This document shows positions 44,142-51,792 of a stretch of 64,000 bases of DNA, in pieces (position 1 is the stretch's first letter; each line of letters starts with the position of its first letter). The position numbers were made by a program, and so were the translations under genes. This DNA is from Streptococcus oralis (lineage in GTDB: Bacteria; Bacillota; Bacilli; Lactobacillales; Streptococcaceae): assembly GCF_003943415.1 (NCBI RefSeq), contig NZ_RJPK01000005.1, positions 95,101 to 159,100 on the forward strand, written 5' to 3'. The notes under the pieces are model-generated. The model did no database searches and was not told the origin of the DNA. It saw only the letters and a program-made list of their open reading frames with translations.

Positions 44142-44171
44142 ATTGTAACACATTTTTTCCTTCATTGTCAA
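44142..44171 (-). promoter_or_regulatory. str operon (rpsL) promoter
   Basis: Minus-strand TTGACA (44171-44166), 18 bp, TACAAT (44147-44142), with a 5' leader of about 130 nt that contains a small ACTTTTGG/CAAAAGT hairpin. The mobile element probably ends 15-17 bp upstream of this -35, leaving the promoter intact. Confidence 0.75.
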
Positions 44172-44253
44172 GATATTTTTCATTTTTGTATGCGGTAGAA
44201 TTTTTTAGAACGCCTAAATTCATACATTTTTTAGGAGAACATCACCGAGTTTC

Positions 44254-44286
44254 AAAAAAAGACTGAACAAATTTCTTGCTCAGTCT
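44254..44286 (-). terminator. Outward leader terminator at the element edge
   Basis: AGACTGA and TCAGTCT arms with an internal CAAATTTCTTG loop, followed on the minus strand by TTTTTTT. Its 5' arm can alternatively pair with the sequence at 44321-44335, so it looks conditional. Confidence 0.65.
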
Positions 44287-44394
44287 TGACATTGATACAG
44301 TTATCATGTATCATTAATTAAAGACTGAGTAAGAAGGACGAGTTCTTACTCGGTAAGGCGAGAAGTGTTAGCGCACTTTTCGTCTTTTTTTATT
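44286..44394 (+). ncRNA. Putative short antisense RNA with its own promoter and terminator
   Basis: TTGACA (44286-44291), 17 bp, TATCAT (44309-44314) would start a plus-strand RNA near 44321. It contains a 12-bp stem (44324-44335 with 44343-44354, loop GGACGAG) and ends in a hairpin CGAGAAGTG/CACTTTTCG followed by TCTTTTTTT at 44383-44390, so about 70-75 nt. It is fully antisense to the outward leader transcript. No coding capacity is visible. Function as a copy-control-type antisense RNA is inferred from architecture only. Confidence 0.5.
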
Positions 44395-44410
44395 CGATTA
44401 ATTTAAGTAA

Positions 44411-44439
44411 ATTATAACACATTTTTACATACCGTGCAA
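44411..44439 (-). promoter_or_regulatory. Outward promoter of the structured leader
   Basis: Minus-strand TTGCAC (44439-44434), exactly 17 bp, TATAAT (44416-44411). The transcript would run left from about 44404 through the antisense-covered stems to the terminator at 44286-44254, a leader of about 150 nt. Confidence 0.65.
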
Positions 44440-44462
44440 GCATTTTATGTTTGATTGTAGCA

Positions 44463-44487
44463 CAAAAAGACCTTTTTTTATAAAGGC
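44463..44487 (-). terminator. Weak terminator after the transposase gene
   Basis: CCTTT and AAAGG arms around an A/T-rich loop. On the minus strand they are followed by TCTTTTTG. The stem is short, so the assignment is tentative. Confidence 0.45.
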
Positions 44488-44490
44488 TAT

Positions 44491-44513
44491 TGTTATATAA
44501 CTTTTTGTATACT
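44491..44513. repeat. GTTATATAAC palindrome-family site, edge copy
   Basis: The core GTTATATAAC (44492-44501) is followed by the conserved right arm TTTTTGTATAC. About 30 bp here match the copy beside parA (47509-47539) at nearly every position. It lies between the transposase gene and the outward leader promoter. Confidence 0.7.
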
Positions 44514-44526
44514 TTATTATGTACCT

Positions 44527-45864
44527 CTATTGTTTTCGGAAGTAAGATAATCTTTTACTATCAGGGTAACATTGATATCTAGATGTATTTTCTTTTTCCG
44601 TTTTACCCATTCTTTTTTTAATGGTATAAGCAGAAACTTCCTCTAAAGAAATAAATTTTTCATAATCTTCTCTCCAGTTGCCAAAGAATAGTTCCCTCAA
44701 AGAATCCTCATAATTCAAAACAATTATTCTACTCATCGTTTCAGCTCCAGCAAGTGTCCAGTACATTCCTCTTTTTTTCATTCTATAAGTGACCTTACGA
44801 TGCTGACTCTCCATTATCCCAATTCCTGCATGGCTGAATCCTCTTTGTTCTGCTGGTTTAGTGTATTGGAAATTTCTCAATATTTTACTCTTGAACTTCT
44901 CAAATAACTCTTGTTCTTCTTCTGTCTCGATATAACTTTCGGTCGTATCTAGGACCATTCTCATCAACTGCTTATCGTGTTGCTTAATCGCCTGGAAAGC
45001 TCTCTCTAATAGATCTTCAGAGTAAAATTTTAAATAATTCTTCAACTCCTTATTTACATGGTACTCATCCCAAAAATGTTCGTGTCGTTTAATTCGCAAA
45101 ACCTTCGCAATTTCTTTGAAAACATAGGGTGTATATCCATGACCTCCATCAGAGTTCGTAATCAATAAAGTCTGATCCGTAACTTCATAATTATTAAATA
45201 GATAATCGATTACCTGCTCCCTCACTAAGCGATTGTCAAGACCAATAAATTCCTTTTTGTCCTGGAGTTCAAATCGATTGCTGCCAACTTTCTGGCTTCC
45301 CGTATGGACTACAAAATGGGATAAATCGTAATGTTTATTATCCTTCTGTGTGTCACGTGCTTTAACCATCACACCATCACCCTCAATATAAATAACCTGG
45401 GCTTTTCTTTTGCTAACTTCATTATTCTCTTCATAATATCGATAGCCATCTCTTTCCTCCAATAACTTCTCACAAATTTTTACAGCTTTTACTACAATTG
45501 GCTTTGTGATAGAGATGTGATAAGTCAATTGGATCACCTGAGTTACTTTATCATAGGGCATTAAAGTAGATAATTTAGCCACCTGATACATAAATTCCCA
45601 GGAGAAGCGGACGTTCTTCTGAAGTCCTAACTTTTCATCTACTGGAATGACCCAATGATCTCCCTTTTTCCAACGTCTTCTTCTAAAAGTAAACTCACCA
45701 AATGTAAAAGCAACGGTTCGCTCCATTGAATGAATACAGGTATAGCCTTTTGCTTTCATGACCGGAATCATCTCCTCATCATACCTAGAAACAAAGTTAT
45801 AAAATTCTTTTGCATTTTGAAACAGCAATTGATTTTTTAGTTCTCTCTCATCAAAGAAAGCCAT
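44527..45864 (-). CDS. DDE transposase, ISLre2/UPF0236 type (TnGBS TnpA-like)
   Basis: Probably catalyses excision and insertion of the conjugative element. The 445-residue protein has an N-terminal DNA-binding region with RTVAFTFGEFTFRRRRWKKGDH, a catalytic core with VIYIEGDGVMVKA (first Asp), LLITNSDGGHGYTP (second Asp), HEHFWDEYHVNKEL and the GIMESQHRKVTYRMKKRGMYW region with the Glu. These are hallmarks of the ISLre2/UPF0236 family, which includes the TnGBS transposases. GGGAGGA precedes the ATG, with an AT-rich inverted repeat (45878-45904) directly upstream of it. No insertion-sequence ends flank this gene alone, so it acts for the whole element. Confidence 0.88.
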   Translation of the reverse strand: MAFFDERELKNQLLFQNAKEFYNFVSRYDEEMIPVMKAKGYTCIHSMERTVAFTFGEFTFRRRRWKKGDHWVIPVDEKLGLQKNVRFSWEFMYQVAKLSTLMPYDKVTQVIQLTYHISITKPIVVKAVKICEKLLEERDGYRYYEENNEVSKRKAQVIYIEGDGVMVKARDTQKDNKHYDLSHFVVHTGSQKVGSNRFELQDKKEFIGLDNRLVREQVIDYLFNNYEVTDQTLLITNSDGGHGYTPYVFKEIAKVLRIKRHEHFWDEYHVNKELKNYLKFYSEDLLERAFQAIKQHDKQLMRMVLDTTESYIETEEEQELFEKFKSKILRNFQYTKPAEQRGFSHAGIGIMESQHRKVTYRMKKRGMYWTLAGAETMSRIIVLNYEDSLRELFFGNWREDYEKFISLEEVSAYTIKKRMGKTEKENTSRYQCYPDSKRLSYFRKQ

Positions 45865-45877
45865 TCAGAATCCTCCC

Positions 45878-45904
45878 TTATTAAAATTACGCTTATTTTA
45901 ATAA
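45878..45904. repeat. Inverted repeat before the transposase ribosome site
   Basis: TTATTAAAAT and ATTTTAATAA are perfect 10-bp arms around TACGCTT. The repeat adjoins the GGGAGGA ribosome site of the transposase gene and could be an operator or a translation-limiting hairpin. Confidence 0.55.
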
Positions 45905-45947
45905 ATTTTGACCTGAATGTTCAAATAATCCTTTGTTCTGACAAAAA

Positions 45948-45976
45948 AAAGAGCCTATCTTTTCAGATAAACTCTT
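45948..45976 (-). terminator. Terminator after the partition operon
   Basis: An AAGAG...CTCTT stem with an inner ATCT/AGAT pairing, followed on the minus strand by TTTTTTTT. It overlaps the stop of the small membrane protein gene. Confidence 0.75.
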
Positions 45977-46301
45977 ACTTGTCATACCAAGGTTTCTCTT
46001 TCTTACTAAAATAGGATTTGCTCATTTCAATAGTAGCTATCCCCATAGGAATCAAAATAATACTCCATAAAACCGTCACAATTCCATCTGCAATAAAGGA
46101 AAAACCACCTGTAAAGTGAAGCCCTAAATACAGTAATAATACAACTGGAAAGAAAGCTGGGGCGAATTTTAAAACGGCCAATCCTAAAACGACTATAAAC
46201 ACCATACTAAGACCAAACGTCTTATAGAATACATAGACTGCTATAGCTCCGATAAAAATAAAGAATAGCTGAACAAGTCTTTTAATATCAATGAAAATCA
46301 T
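45975..46301 (-). CDS. Small membrane protein of the element
   Basis: A 108-residue protein with three or four hydrophobic segments (about 8-28, 30-45, 48-66, 70-92) and a charged C-terminus ending KKEKPWYDK. GGAGGAATTTAC precedes the ATG. It is the last gene of the parA operon. I do not recognise a family; a role in mating-pair formation or entry exclusion is possible but unsupported. Confidence 0.65.
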   Translation of the reverse strand: MIFIDIKRLVQLFFIFIGAIAVYVFYKTFGLSMVFIVVLGLAVLKFAPAFFPVVLLLYLGLHFTGGFSFIADGIVTVLWSIILIPMGIATIEMSKSYFSKKEKPWYDK

Positions 46302-46321
46302 TGTAAATTCCTCCTACTTCA

Positions 46322-46366
46322 TCAGTAATATTTTAAAATCTCATCTAGATCTGATAAGTATTTCAT
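46322..46366 (-). CDS. Possible 14-residue peptide
   Basis: ATG at 46366 to TGA at 46322 encodes MKYLSDLDEILKYY. AAAGGAAATATAGC lies just upstream and is a fair ribosome site. It fills the 91-bp gap between the RHH protein and the membrane protein. It may be chance. Confidence 0.25.
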   Translation of the reverse strand: MKYLSDLDEILKYY

Positions 46367-46392
46367 TGCTATATTTCCTTTCTTATGGAACT

Positions 46393-46665
46393 CTATTTTT
46401 TCTTTCGCTCCATCTTTTCCCATTCTCTTATAATCAGATTCTCAAGATAAGATGAAGCTGATTTTTCACCGTGAAACTCTACTAAAGCATCTAACATATC
46501 ATATCGAACATTATGATGCAGAGAGAAAGGGAAACGTTGCTTTTTATTGTAGCTTTCAGGAGACTTTCTAGCCTCCTGATTTTGTTTCCTAGACGAAGGA
46601 ATCTTTTCTCTCTTTGGTGTACTTTGGAATGTTTGTTTTACTTGTGCGAATCGATTCTCTGTCAT
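46393..46665 (-). CDS. Ribbon-helix-helix partition protein (ParB-like)
   Basis: A 90-residue protein with a disordered, basic N-terminus (about 1-45) and a C-terminal segment with the pattern of a ribbon-helix-helix fold: a beta strand FPFSLHHNV, helix YDMLDALVEFHG, turn EKSAS, helix SYLENLIIREWEKM. Small RHH proteins that follow ParA act as centromere-binding ParB partners and operon repressors. Its ATG overlaps the parA stop by 4 bp. It is the best candidate to bind the GTTATATAAC palindromes; that link is inference. Confidence 0.7.
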   Translation of the reverse strand: MTENRFAQVKQTFQSTPKREKIPSSRKQNQEARKSPESYNKKQRFPFSLHHNVRYDMLDALVEFHGEKSASSYLENLIIREWEKMERKKK

Positions 46666-47480
46666 GCTACCTCTCCTTCTAACACACTCAAAATATTTTC
46701 ATATACGTAGTTTATATTATCATAAAACTTTTGATGTGTCTCTTTTTGGTTAGCTGTCATCTCTTCATGCTGCTCAAAGACACTCTGACTGATCACAAGA
46801 CTCTTGGCCATGAGCTCTTTCTCCTGGATAGATCCCAGATAAGCCTGATCTTCTTCAACAACTTCTAAAAATTGTTTACAGGTGTCTGTTACATTGTTTC
46901 CAAAGTACTTAATTTTATTCCCAATAAGATAAGGTTCTGCTTTAACATAGCTTTTCTTAGTAATGACTTCGATAGCTTCGCTCTTGATGAAGTCTACAAA
47001 ATTTTTCAAAGATAACCAGGCACGAAAACCATTAAGAGAGGCATCAGAAACAGCTAAGACAATATCTGATACGGCTATAAAATTAGCAGTAACTAGGCTC
47101 TCGTCATTATGCGTATCAATTAGAATGACATCAAATTGTGCTTCTAACTCCTCGTAATGTTCGCTAAACCACATAAACAACTGGAGATATTTGTTGTTTC
47201 GACTAGCAAGATCTAACTGCTCATCTGTCAAACGCTCATCACCACAAATCAAACTGAGATTTTCTGATATTGGAACTATCTCATACTCTCCAGTCGTAAA
47301 TATATCATAGACGGTTTTCTCACATTTTACATCAAATGTTCTTGTCAAATTGCATTCCCAAGCTCCATCAATGAGTAGTGTTCTAAGCCCCTTAACACGT
47401 GCCAACCAATCCCCTTCATTAAAGGTATCAGTAGTCTTACCACCGCCACCTTTTCCTAAGTTTGTAGTTTGAATCTTCAT
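46662..47480 (-). CDS. parA: ParA-family partition ATPase
   Basis: A deviant Walker-type ATPase of 272 residues that would segregate the replicating circular form of the element. The P-loop is NLGKGGGGKTTDTF (KGGxGKTT), with switch I LLIDGAWECNLTRTF near 35 and Walker B FDVILIDTHNDESL near 115. No N-terminal helix-turn-helix is present, so DNA specificity should come from the RHH partner in the next gene. GGAGGG precedes the ATG. The promoter is flanked by two copies of the palindromic repeat. Confidence 0.88.
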   Translation of the reverse strand: MKIQTTNLGKGGGGKTTDTFNEGDWLARVKGLRTLLIDGAWECNLTRTFDVKCEKTVYDIFTTGEYEIVPISENLSLICGDERLTDEQLDLASRNNKYLQLFMWFSEHYEELEAQFDVILIDTHNDESLVTANFIAVSDIVLAVSDASLNGFRAWLSLKNFVDFIKSEAIEVITKKSYVKAEPYLIGNKIKYFGNNVTDTCKQFLEVVEEDQAYLGSIQEKELMAKSLVISQSVFEQHEEMTANQKETHQKFYDNINYVYENILSVLEGEVA

Positions 47481-47509
47481 GATTCCCTCCTTGGATAATT
47501 GTATATTTT

Positions 47510-47519
47510 GTTATATAAC
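47510..47519. repeat. GTTATATAAC palindrome site, parA leader copy
   Basis: The core GTTATATAAC lies between the predicted parA start site (about 47527) and the parA ATG (47480). The right arm is CTTTTTATATAC. A protein bound here could block parA transcription. Confidence 0.7.
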
Positions 47520-47533
47520 TTTTTATATACTTA

Positions 47534-47562
47534 ATTATACCTAAAACTACTTTTCTTGTCAA
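47534..47562 (-). promoter_or_regulatory. parA promoter
   Basis: Minus-strand TTGACA (47562-47557), exactly 17 bp, TATAAT (47539-47534): a perfect consensus promoter, bracketed by palindromes centred at 47514 and 47583. Confidence 0.85.
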
Positions 47563-47569
47563 TATAAAA

Positions 47570-47597
47570 GCACAAAAAGTTATATAACTTTTTGTGC
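47570..47597. repeat. Perfect 28-bp palindrome upstream of parA
   Basis: The half-site GCACAAAAAGTTAT is followed by its exact reverse complement ATAACTTTTTGTGC. It lies 7 bp upstream of the parA -35 and 6 bp after the stop of the secretion operon. It is a candidate parS/operator; the T run means it could also help end leftward transcription. Confidence 0.85.
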
Positions 47598-47603
47598 AAC
47601 TTG

Positions 47604-48194
47604 TTAGCCGTATGTACCACCTATATTTCCGCCAACATAGGCTTTTAGCTGGATTTGTTGAACCGTAGTATTGAAATTTCCAACGAAATAGCTGTTCTCT
47701 TCTCCATTTTTAGTTAGAACAACTAAAAATTGAATAACATCATCTGATTCAGTTGGCATCACTTCCAATTGTTCAGGTTGAAAATCATACTGATTCGTCA
47801 GAAGAGCCATCGCAAAGGTTTGAACCATCGCATTCTGTGTCATAGATAAATGATTCTCGATTGTTCCCTTGACATTTGGCAGAAACTTCGTCTTTTTTAT
47901 ATCTGCTACTGCTTCTTCAAAGGCTTTTAACACTTCCTTTTTATCTTCCAGTGTTGCCTCTGCATAGGGACGTTCTAGTTTTAGCTTAGCTGTCCGATAA
48001 TGCTTCTCATCTGCTGTTTCCTCTTTGGAAGACGGTTCGTTTTGAGAGGTTCCCGAAGAACTCACCTGAGCTGGTTCCTCTATTTTGGTTTGTTGAGATG
48101 GTCTGAAACTCGACACAATCCCTATTCCTGCCAAAATCAATAGAACACCTGCTACAATCGATACAACCATATTCTCTTTTATCCAATCAATCAT
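47604..48194 (-). CDS. Membrane protein of the secretion operon (VirB8-like candidate)
   Basis: A 196-residue protein with one N-terminal helix (about 11-28), a Ser/Glu-rich linker to about 65, and a compact extracytoplasmic alpha/beta domain. Topology and size resemble the VirB8/TcpC bitopic scaffold proteins of Gram-positive conjugation systems, but I see no diagnostic motif. GAGGAG precedes the ATG. It is the last gene of the operon that begins at 52748. Confidence 0.6.
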   Translation of the reverse strand: MIDWIKENMVVSIVAGVLLILAGIGIVSSFRPSQQTKIEEPAQVSSSGTSQNEPSSKEETADEKHYRTAKLKLERPYAEATLEDKKEVLKAFEEAVADIKKTKFLPNVKGTIENHLSMTQNAMVQTFAMALLTNQYDFQPEQLEVMPTESDDVIQFLVVLTKNGEENSYFVGNFNTTVQQIQLKAYVGGNIGGTYG

Positions 48195-48208
48195 CTTATC
48201 TCCTCCTT

Positions 48209-49549
48209 TTAATTTGAACTTAATTTAGCTTCTCTGTCATCTGGATAAGCAAAAGAGATTACCTGTTCTTGCTGTTGAGATTTAGTCCAAATACGATAAT
48301 TCCATGTATATGGAGTTTTGAACTGATCCCAACCACTCAGAGGTGTATTTTGCTCTACAAACAAGATGGAGCCATTCTCGAAAACATGACATACAATACC
48401 AGTATGACCATATCCTCCGCCTCCTACCTGTGTAGAAAAAATGGCGCCTTTTTTAGGTGTAGTCTTAACTGAGTTTCCAAATATTGCAGCCCACGCTGCC
48501 GCCTGATCTTTCCCATCGCCCTGTACGGATCCAGAATGGCCCCATAAGTGATTTCCCATGCTAATTGTAAGATTCACACATTGACCAGCATACTCGTCAC
48601 TTCCAGGATTATACCATCCTGTAGACTTAGCATAGTCCATGCCTAAGCTCTTAGGATCAATAATGAATGATTTCAAACTATCTGGTAAGTCTTCTGGTTT
48701 ATACCCCCATGCAGTCGCATCTGAAGGCACAGTTCCCGTTCCATCGGCACTGCTACCTGATTCTCCACATCCACTTTTTTCAGCTGAAGAAGATGCCGCA
48801 CTATCTGAAGAACCGATATCTTGTGTACTGGAGCCTTCATAAGGTTTCTCACCATGAGCGGCAATAGCTTCCTTATCAAGCCACTGATACTTCGTACCTA
48901 GCTTTTGATACATATCAGTTAGTTTGCTCTTATAAGTGCCATCTGTGGCCCATCCACCATCTGCTATAGCAGATAGGCTAGCAATACCATTTGTATTGTT
49001 TATAGCCCCTTTATAGAGTGTCTGGTGAGCCATAAACTCAGCTTTCCCTACGATCCCTGCATCGTAGCTAGAGAACCAAGTATAAGCTCCTCCTGTACCG
49101 TCTCCGACATTCGCTCCAGGCTTTGTCCCACTTAAATCAACACTATCTTCACCATACGTCGCAAGAGTAACTGGAAAATTACTTTTACTAGAGGTTTTAA
49201 CACCTCCCATATTGTGAGCTTTCCAGAAGGAAGTACCATTAGGATTCGTAAAATTGAAGCCATTCTCTATCATTGTTTGAGTGATAGAGGCTGAAGGTAG
49301 GAAACCTCCTGCCTTCCAAGACAGGATATAGGCTTCCTTATGCTTTTTTACAAAGTCATCGATGGAACCATCAGCTGAAGAAACTGTGGAGTCACCAGTT
49401 GAAGATGTTGTTTCTACAGCACCACAATCATTTCTTCCATTATTGGTTACAGCTCCCATTATCCCAACTAACATGGTTATCCCAACATTGATAATTAATA
49501 GGAGAGCCACAAAAGGAATGAGGATCTTCAGTTTAAATATTTTTTTCAT
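48209..49549 (-). CDS. Bifunctional cell-wall hydrolase with CHAP domain (VirB1-like)
   Basis: Opens a path through peptidoglycan for the conjugation channel. The 446-residue protein has an N-terminal membrane anchor (about 9-32), a glucosaminidase/lysozyme-like domain at about 65-230 (SITQTMIENGFNF, ADGGWATDGTYKSKL), a Ser-rich linker, and a C-terminal CHAP amidase/endopeptidase domain at about 310-446 with the catalytic Cys in YAGQCVNLTISM and His in GGGYGHTGIVCHV. This two-domain design is typical of VirB1-type proteins in Gram-positive elements. GAGGTATCC precedes the ATG. Confidence 0.86.
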   Translation of the reverse strand: MKKIFKLKILIPFVALLLIINVGITMLVGIMGAVTNNGRNDCGAVETTSSTGDSTVSSADGSIDDFVKKHKEAYILSWKAGGFLPSASITQTMIENGFNFTNPNGTSFWKAHNMGGVKTSSKSNFPVTLATYGEDSVDLSGTKPGANVGDGTGGAYTWFSSYDAGIVGKAEFMAHQTLYKGAINNTNGIASLSAIADGGWATDGTYKSKLTDMYQKLGTKYQWLDKEAIAAHGEKPYEGSSTQDIGSSDSAASSSAEKSGCGESGSSADGTGTVPSDATAWGYKPEDLPDSLKSFIIDPKSLGMDYAKSTGWYNPGSDEYAGQCVNLTISMGNHLWGHSGSVQGDGKDQAAAWAAIFGNSVKTTPKKGAIFSTQVGGGGYGHTGIVCHVFENGSILFVEQNTPLSGWDQFKTPYTWNYRIWTKSQQQEQVISFAYPDDREAKLSSN

Positions 49550-49564
49550 GGATACCTCGCTTAT

Positions 49565-49816
49565 TTACCACAATCCTAATATTGTTCGCAAAATTCCATA
49601 AAAAACTAAAAATACAATAAATCCTATTCCAATCTTCTTGAGACCGTTCAAAAACTCCTTATCTCGTTCTTTTTGTGCTTCCAGGCGTTTTGGATCAGAT
49701 TCTCCCTCTGAAGCGAAATAATCTCTTTCTTGTTGCATGCGATATTTACGAATCAATACGTATTGATCAAATCTCTGCTTAGTCCTGGCAATCATTCCTA
49801 GTTTATTTTTGGCCAT
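49565..49816 (-). CDS. Small membrane protein of the secretion operon
   Basis: An 83-residue protein with a charged N-terminal two-thirds (MAKNKLGMIARTKQRFDQYV, probably helical) and one C-terminal membrane helix (about 63-82, IGIGFIVFLVFYGILRTILG). GGAAGG precedes the ATG. It lies between the VirB4-like ATPase and the cell-wall hydrolase, so a structural role in the channel is likely. No family recognised. Confidence 0.65.
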   Translation of the reverse strand: MAKNKLGMIARTKQRFDQYVLIRKYRMQQERDYFASEGESDPKRLEAQKERDKEFLNGLKKIGIGFIVFLVFYGILRTILGLW

Positions 49817-49835
49817 TCTGGTTTACCTTCCTTTC

Positions 49836-51782
49836 TTACTCAATACCGCCATAGCGCTCAACTTCAGGGGCTAACAGCTGTTGGTTAAAGACCAGATTTC
49901 CTACCCCTGCAATATTCATGAATAACTGTCCTTTCGCCAGACGAGGCAAAGTCTCTAGTTCAGACTGGTTCATTGATCCAGATAAGGCGTTAGCTAGTAG
50001 AGGAACACTGGTTTCGTCCGTCTGAGCAAAAACTCTATATTGCATCAGACCAAAAATCCTCTGGACTGCCGTTACGTACGGATCCTTATGAGTGCCAATC
50101 CCCGTCTCAAACAAAATCCCTCGCAGTGAATTAACAGACAATACAACACCAGCAAAGTTTTCGCCCATTGTATCAATCATATCGGCCAGAAGGTTGACAC
50201 TACTTTCATGCTTAGGATCAATGAGTGTCTGTGCCCCACTAATATTGACAATATAGTGCTGCATATCCATCTCCGTTAAGTCAGGCCGCCTCTTCAGTAG
50301 CTGCTTACAACGTTTTCCGTTATTAACAATATCAGCTGAGACAAGTGAAAGAACCGAGAATATTTGAACATTTAACAAATGAGGGGCGTTCTTCAACCCT
50401 GAGAAGTCAAATGTTACAACTTGCTCTGAAGAGATATCTTGAAATTCGGTTGTTCCCTCGAAGATTTCTGCGTTTGTTGTCAATAGTTCGTTAAACGTAT
50501 TGTAAATACGCTTAACAGCCTTGTGTTCGGCTTTATCCGCACTAGTTTGTTCCAGTCGACGTTTGTAGGCATCAACAAACAAAATAAAATCAGACAGAAT
50601 AGGATACTCCTCCTTCACAATATCCGTCGCTTTCAGTTTTTCTGGATTCAACGAAGGATTTCGAGCCCACAACTCTTCTTCAATATAGAACTCATTCAAG
50701 AGAGTTCCAAATGTGATTAAATCGTCTCCTGTCACTTCATTATTCAGGAGTTTATAGATACTCTTCAGTTTCTCGATATGAAGATTGTAAGATTTTTTCT
50801 TATCAATTTCAGTTCCTGCTTCATTGGTTACTGTTGGAAATACCTGGAAAATATTGATACGGTTAGACTCACCTGATAAATCAAGAATCAATCCATGTTG
50901 TTTTCGTGTCTGATCAAGAAACTGGCCAGTAGCATCAAAGTTACGAATATAATGCCCCTTCGCATAGAGACCGTCTGTGTGTTTCATAAGAAAAGATCGC
51001 TGTCCCATCTTTGGATTTCCAGATAGGATCATAAAGGATCGTGTTCTTTTCTCGTCACGTTCTAGAAAATTGAAATTTACCGCTCCATTTGTTGGAGTCC
51101 ATCCAAGATAGAAGCCTTTCTCATCCTCTAGTTTCGTATGATTAAAGAAATATCCCCCAGCTATTGAGTGAGCTGGAGTCGGTATTCCTCTTCGATGATT
51201 GGGCAAATCAATCTGATATTCAGCTGGAATAAATGGGGCATGGTATTCAAAATCTAATTCTCCAGACAGAATAGTGGATTTGAATTTCGACGTTTTGTCT
51301 TTGACCTCTTCAACCTTCTTGAATAATTCTTCTTTGGTTGATGCAAACACAAAGACACGAATATACATCCCGTACATAGCTATATTTTGCTTATCAATTT
51401 CACGGCTTAGTTTATTCAGATTGTCAATTTCATCTAGTTCTTTCCGATTATTGGTTAGTTTGCTATTGTTTGTAATCCGTGTTGACTTCTCTTCAATAGA
51501 GTCCTCAATCTCTTTTTGAAGCTGTCTATTATCCTCCTTGTACAGTGACAGGAAGGAACGTGTCTCAGGAATCAATAACAATTCAGAAAGCCAAAAACGA
51601 TCCATCCCTTCAGTTGGATACTCATAATAGTGTACGACCGTATGGTGCCCATCTCCACTTATCCAGGAGCGGTCATCCTTTTGAAAATCAATATTTCCTT
51701 GCGGTTGAATCTGGCTAATAAAAGCAAGGTCATATCCTTCATTTTTTAGTTGTCTTTGTCTACGTTTTGATAAATCAGGCAT
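49836..51782 (-). CDS. VirB4-like protein, ATPase domain with degenerate nucleotide motifs
   Basis: Aligns by order of features to the C-terminal part of VirB4/TraE conjugation ATPases: FMILSGNPKMGQRSFLMKH stands where the P-loop should be (about residue 255), followed by the usual strand and INIFQVFP. The Walker A lysine is absent (GNPKMGQRS instead of GxxxxGKS), and the Walker B segment reads HYIVNISGAQTLID, without the DE pair. The start is the ATG at 51782 (MPDLSKRRQRQL, 648 residues) with AGGAGAG overlapping the upstream stop; a longer frame to 51806 lacks a ribosome site. It may be a structural rather than catalytic VirB4. Confidence 0.75.
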   Translation of the reverse strand: MPDLSKRRQRQLKNEGYDLAFISQIQPQGNIDFQKDDRSWISGDGHHTVVHYYEYPTEGMDRFWLSELLLIPETRSFLSLYKEDNRQLQKEIEDSIEEKSTRITNNSKLTNNRKELDEIDNLNKLSREIDKQNIAMYGMYIRVFVFASTKEELFKKVEEVKDKTSKFKSTILSGELDFEYHAPFIPAEYQIDLPNHRRGIPTPAHSIAGGYFFNHTKLEDEKGFYLGWTPTNGAVNFNFLERDEKRTRSFMILSGNPKMGQRSFLMKHTDGLYAKGHYIRNFDATGQFLDQTRKQHGLILDLSGESNRINIFQVFPTVTNEAGTEIDKKKSYNLHIEKLKSIYKLLNNEVTGDDLITFGTLLNEFYIEEELWARNPSLNPEKLKATDIVKEEYPILSDFILFVDAYKRRLEQTSADKAEHKAVKRIYNTFNELLTTNAEIFEGTTEFQDISSEQVVTFDFSGLKNAPHLLNVQIFSVLSLVSADIVNNGKRCKQLLKRRPDLTEMDMQHYIVNISGAQTLIDPKHESSVNLLADMIDTMGENFAGVVLSVNSLRGILFETGIGTHKDPYVTAVQRIFGLMQYRVFAQTDETSVPLLANALSGSMNQSELETLPRLAKGQLFMNIAGVGNLVFNQQLLAPEVERYGGIE

Positions 51783-51792
51783 CCTATCTCTC

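Noticed and set aside
44066..44266. 66-codon plus-strand frame upstream of rpsL
   Set aside because: It is antisense to the rpsL promoter and leader, lacks a ribosome site and has no recognisable protein character.
44286..44394. Cia-dependent small RNA (csRNA)
   Set aside because: The short RNA has the right size and terminator, but no TTTAAG-N5-TTTAAG CiaR repeat overlaps its promoter.
44440..44460. Element edge placed 15-17 bp upstream of the 44439-44411 promoter
   Set aside because: Possible under the TnGBS insertion rule, but the rpsL promoter is the better target (TTGACA) and the intervening leader/antisense system looks plasmid-like, so the edge near 44187 is preferred. Not excluded.
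47570..47597. 28-bp palindrome as a simple terminator of the secretion operon
   Set aside because: The stem is almost wholly A/T, the same sequence recurs upstream of other operons, and perfect symmetry fits a protein site better. A secondary terminator role remains possible.
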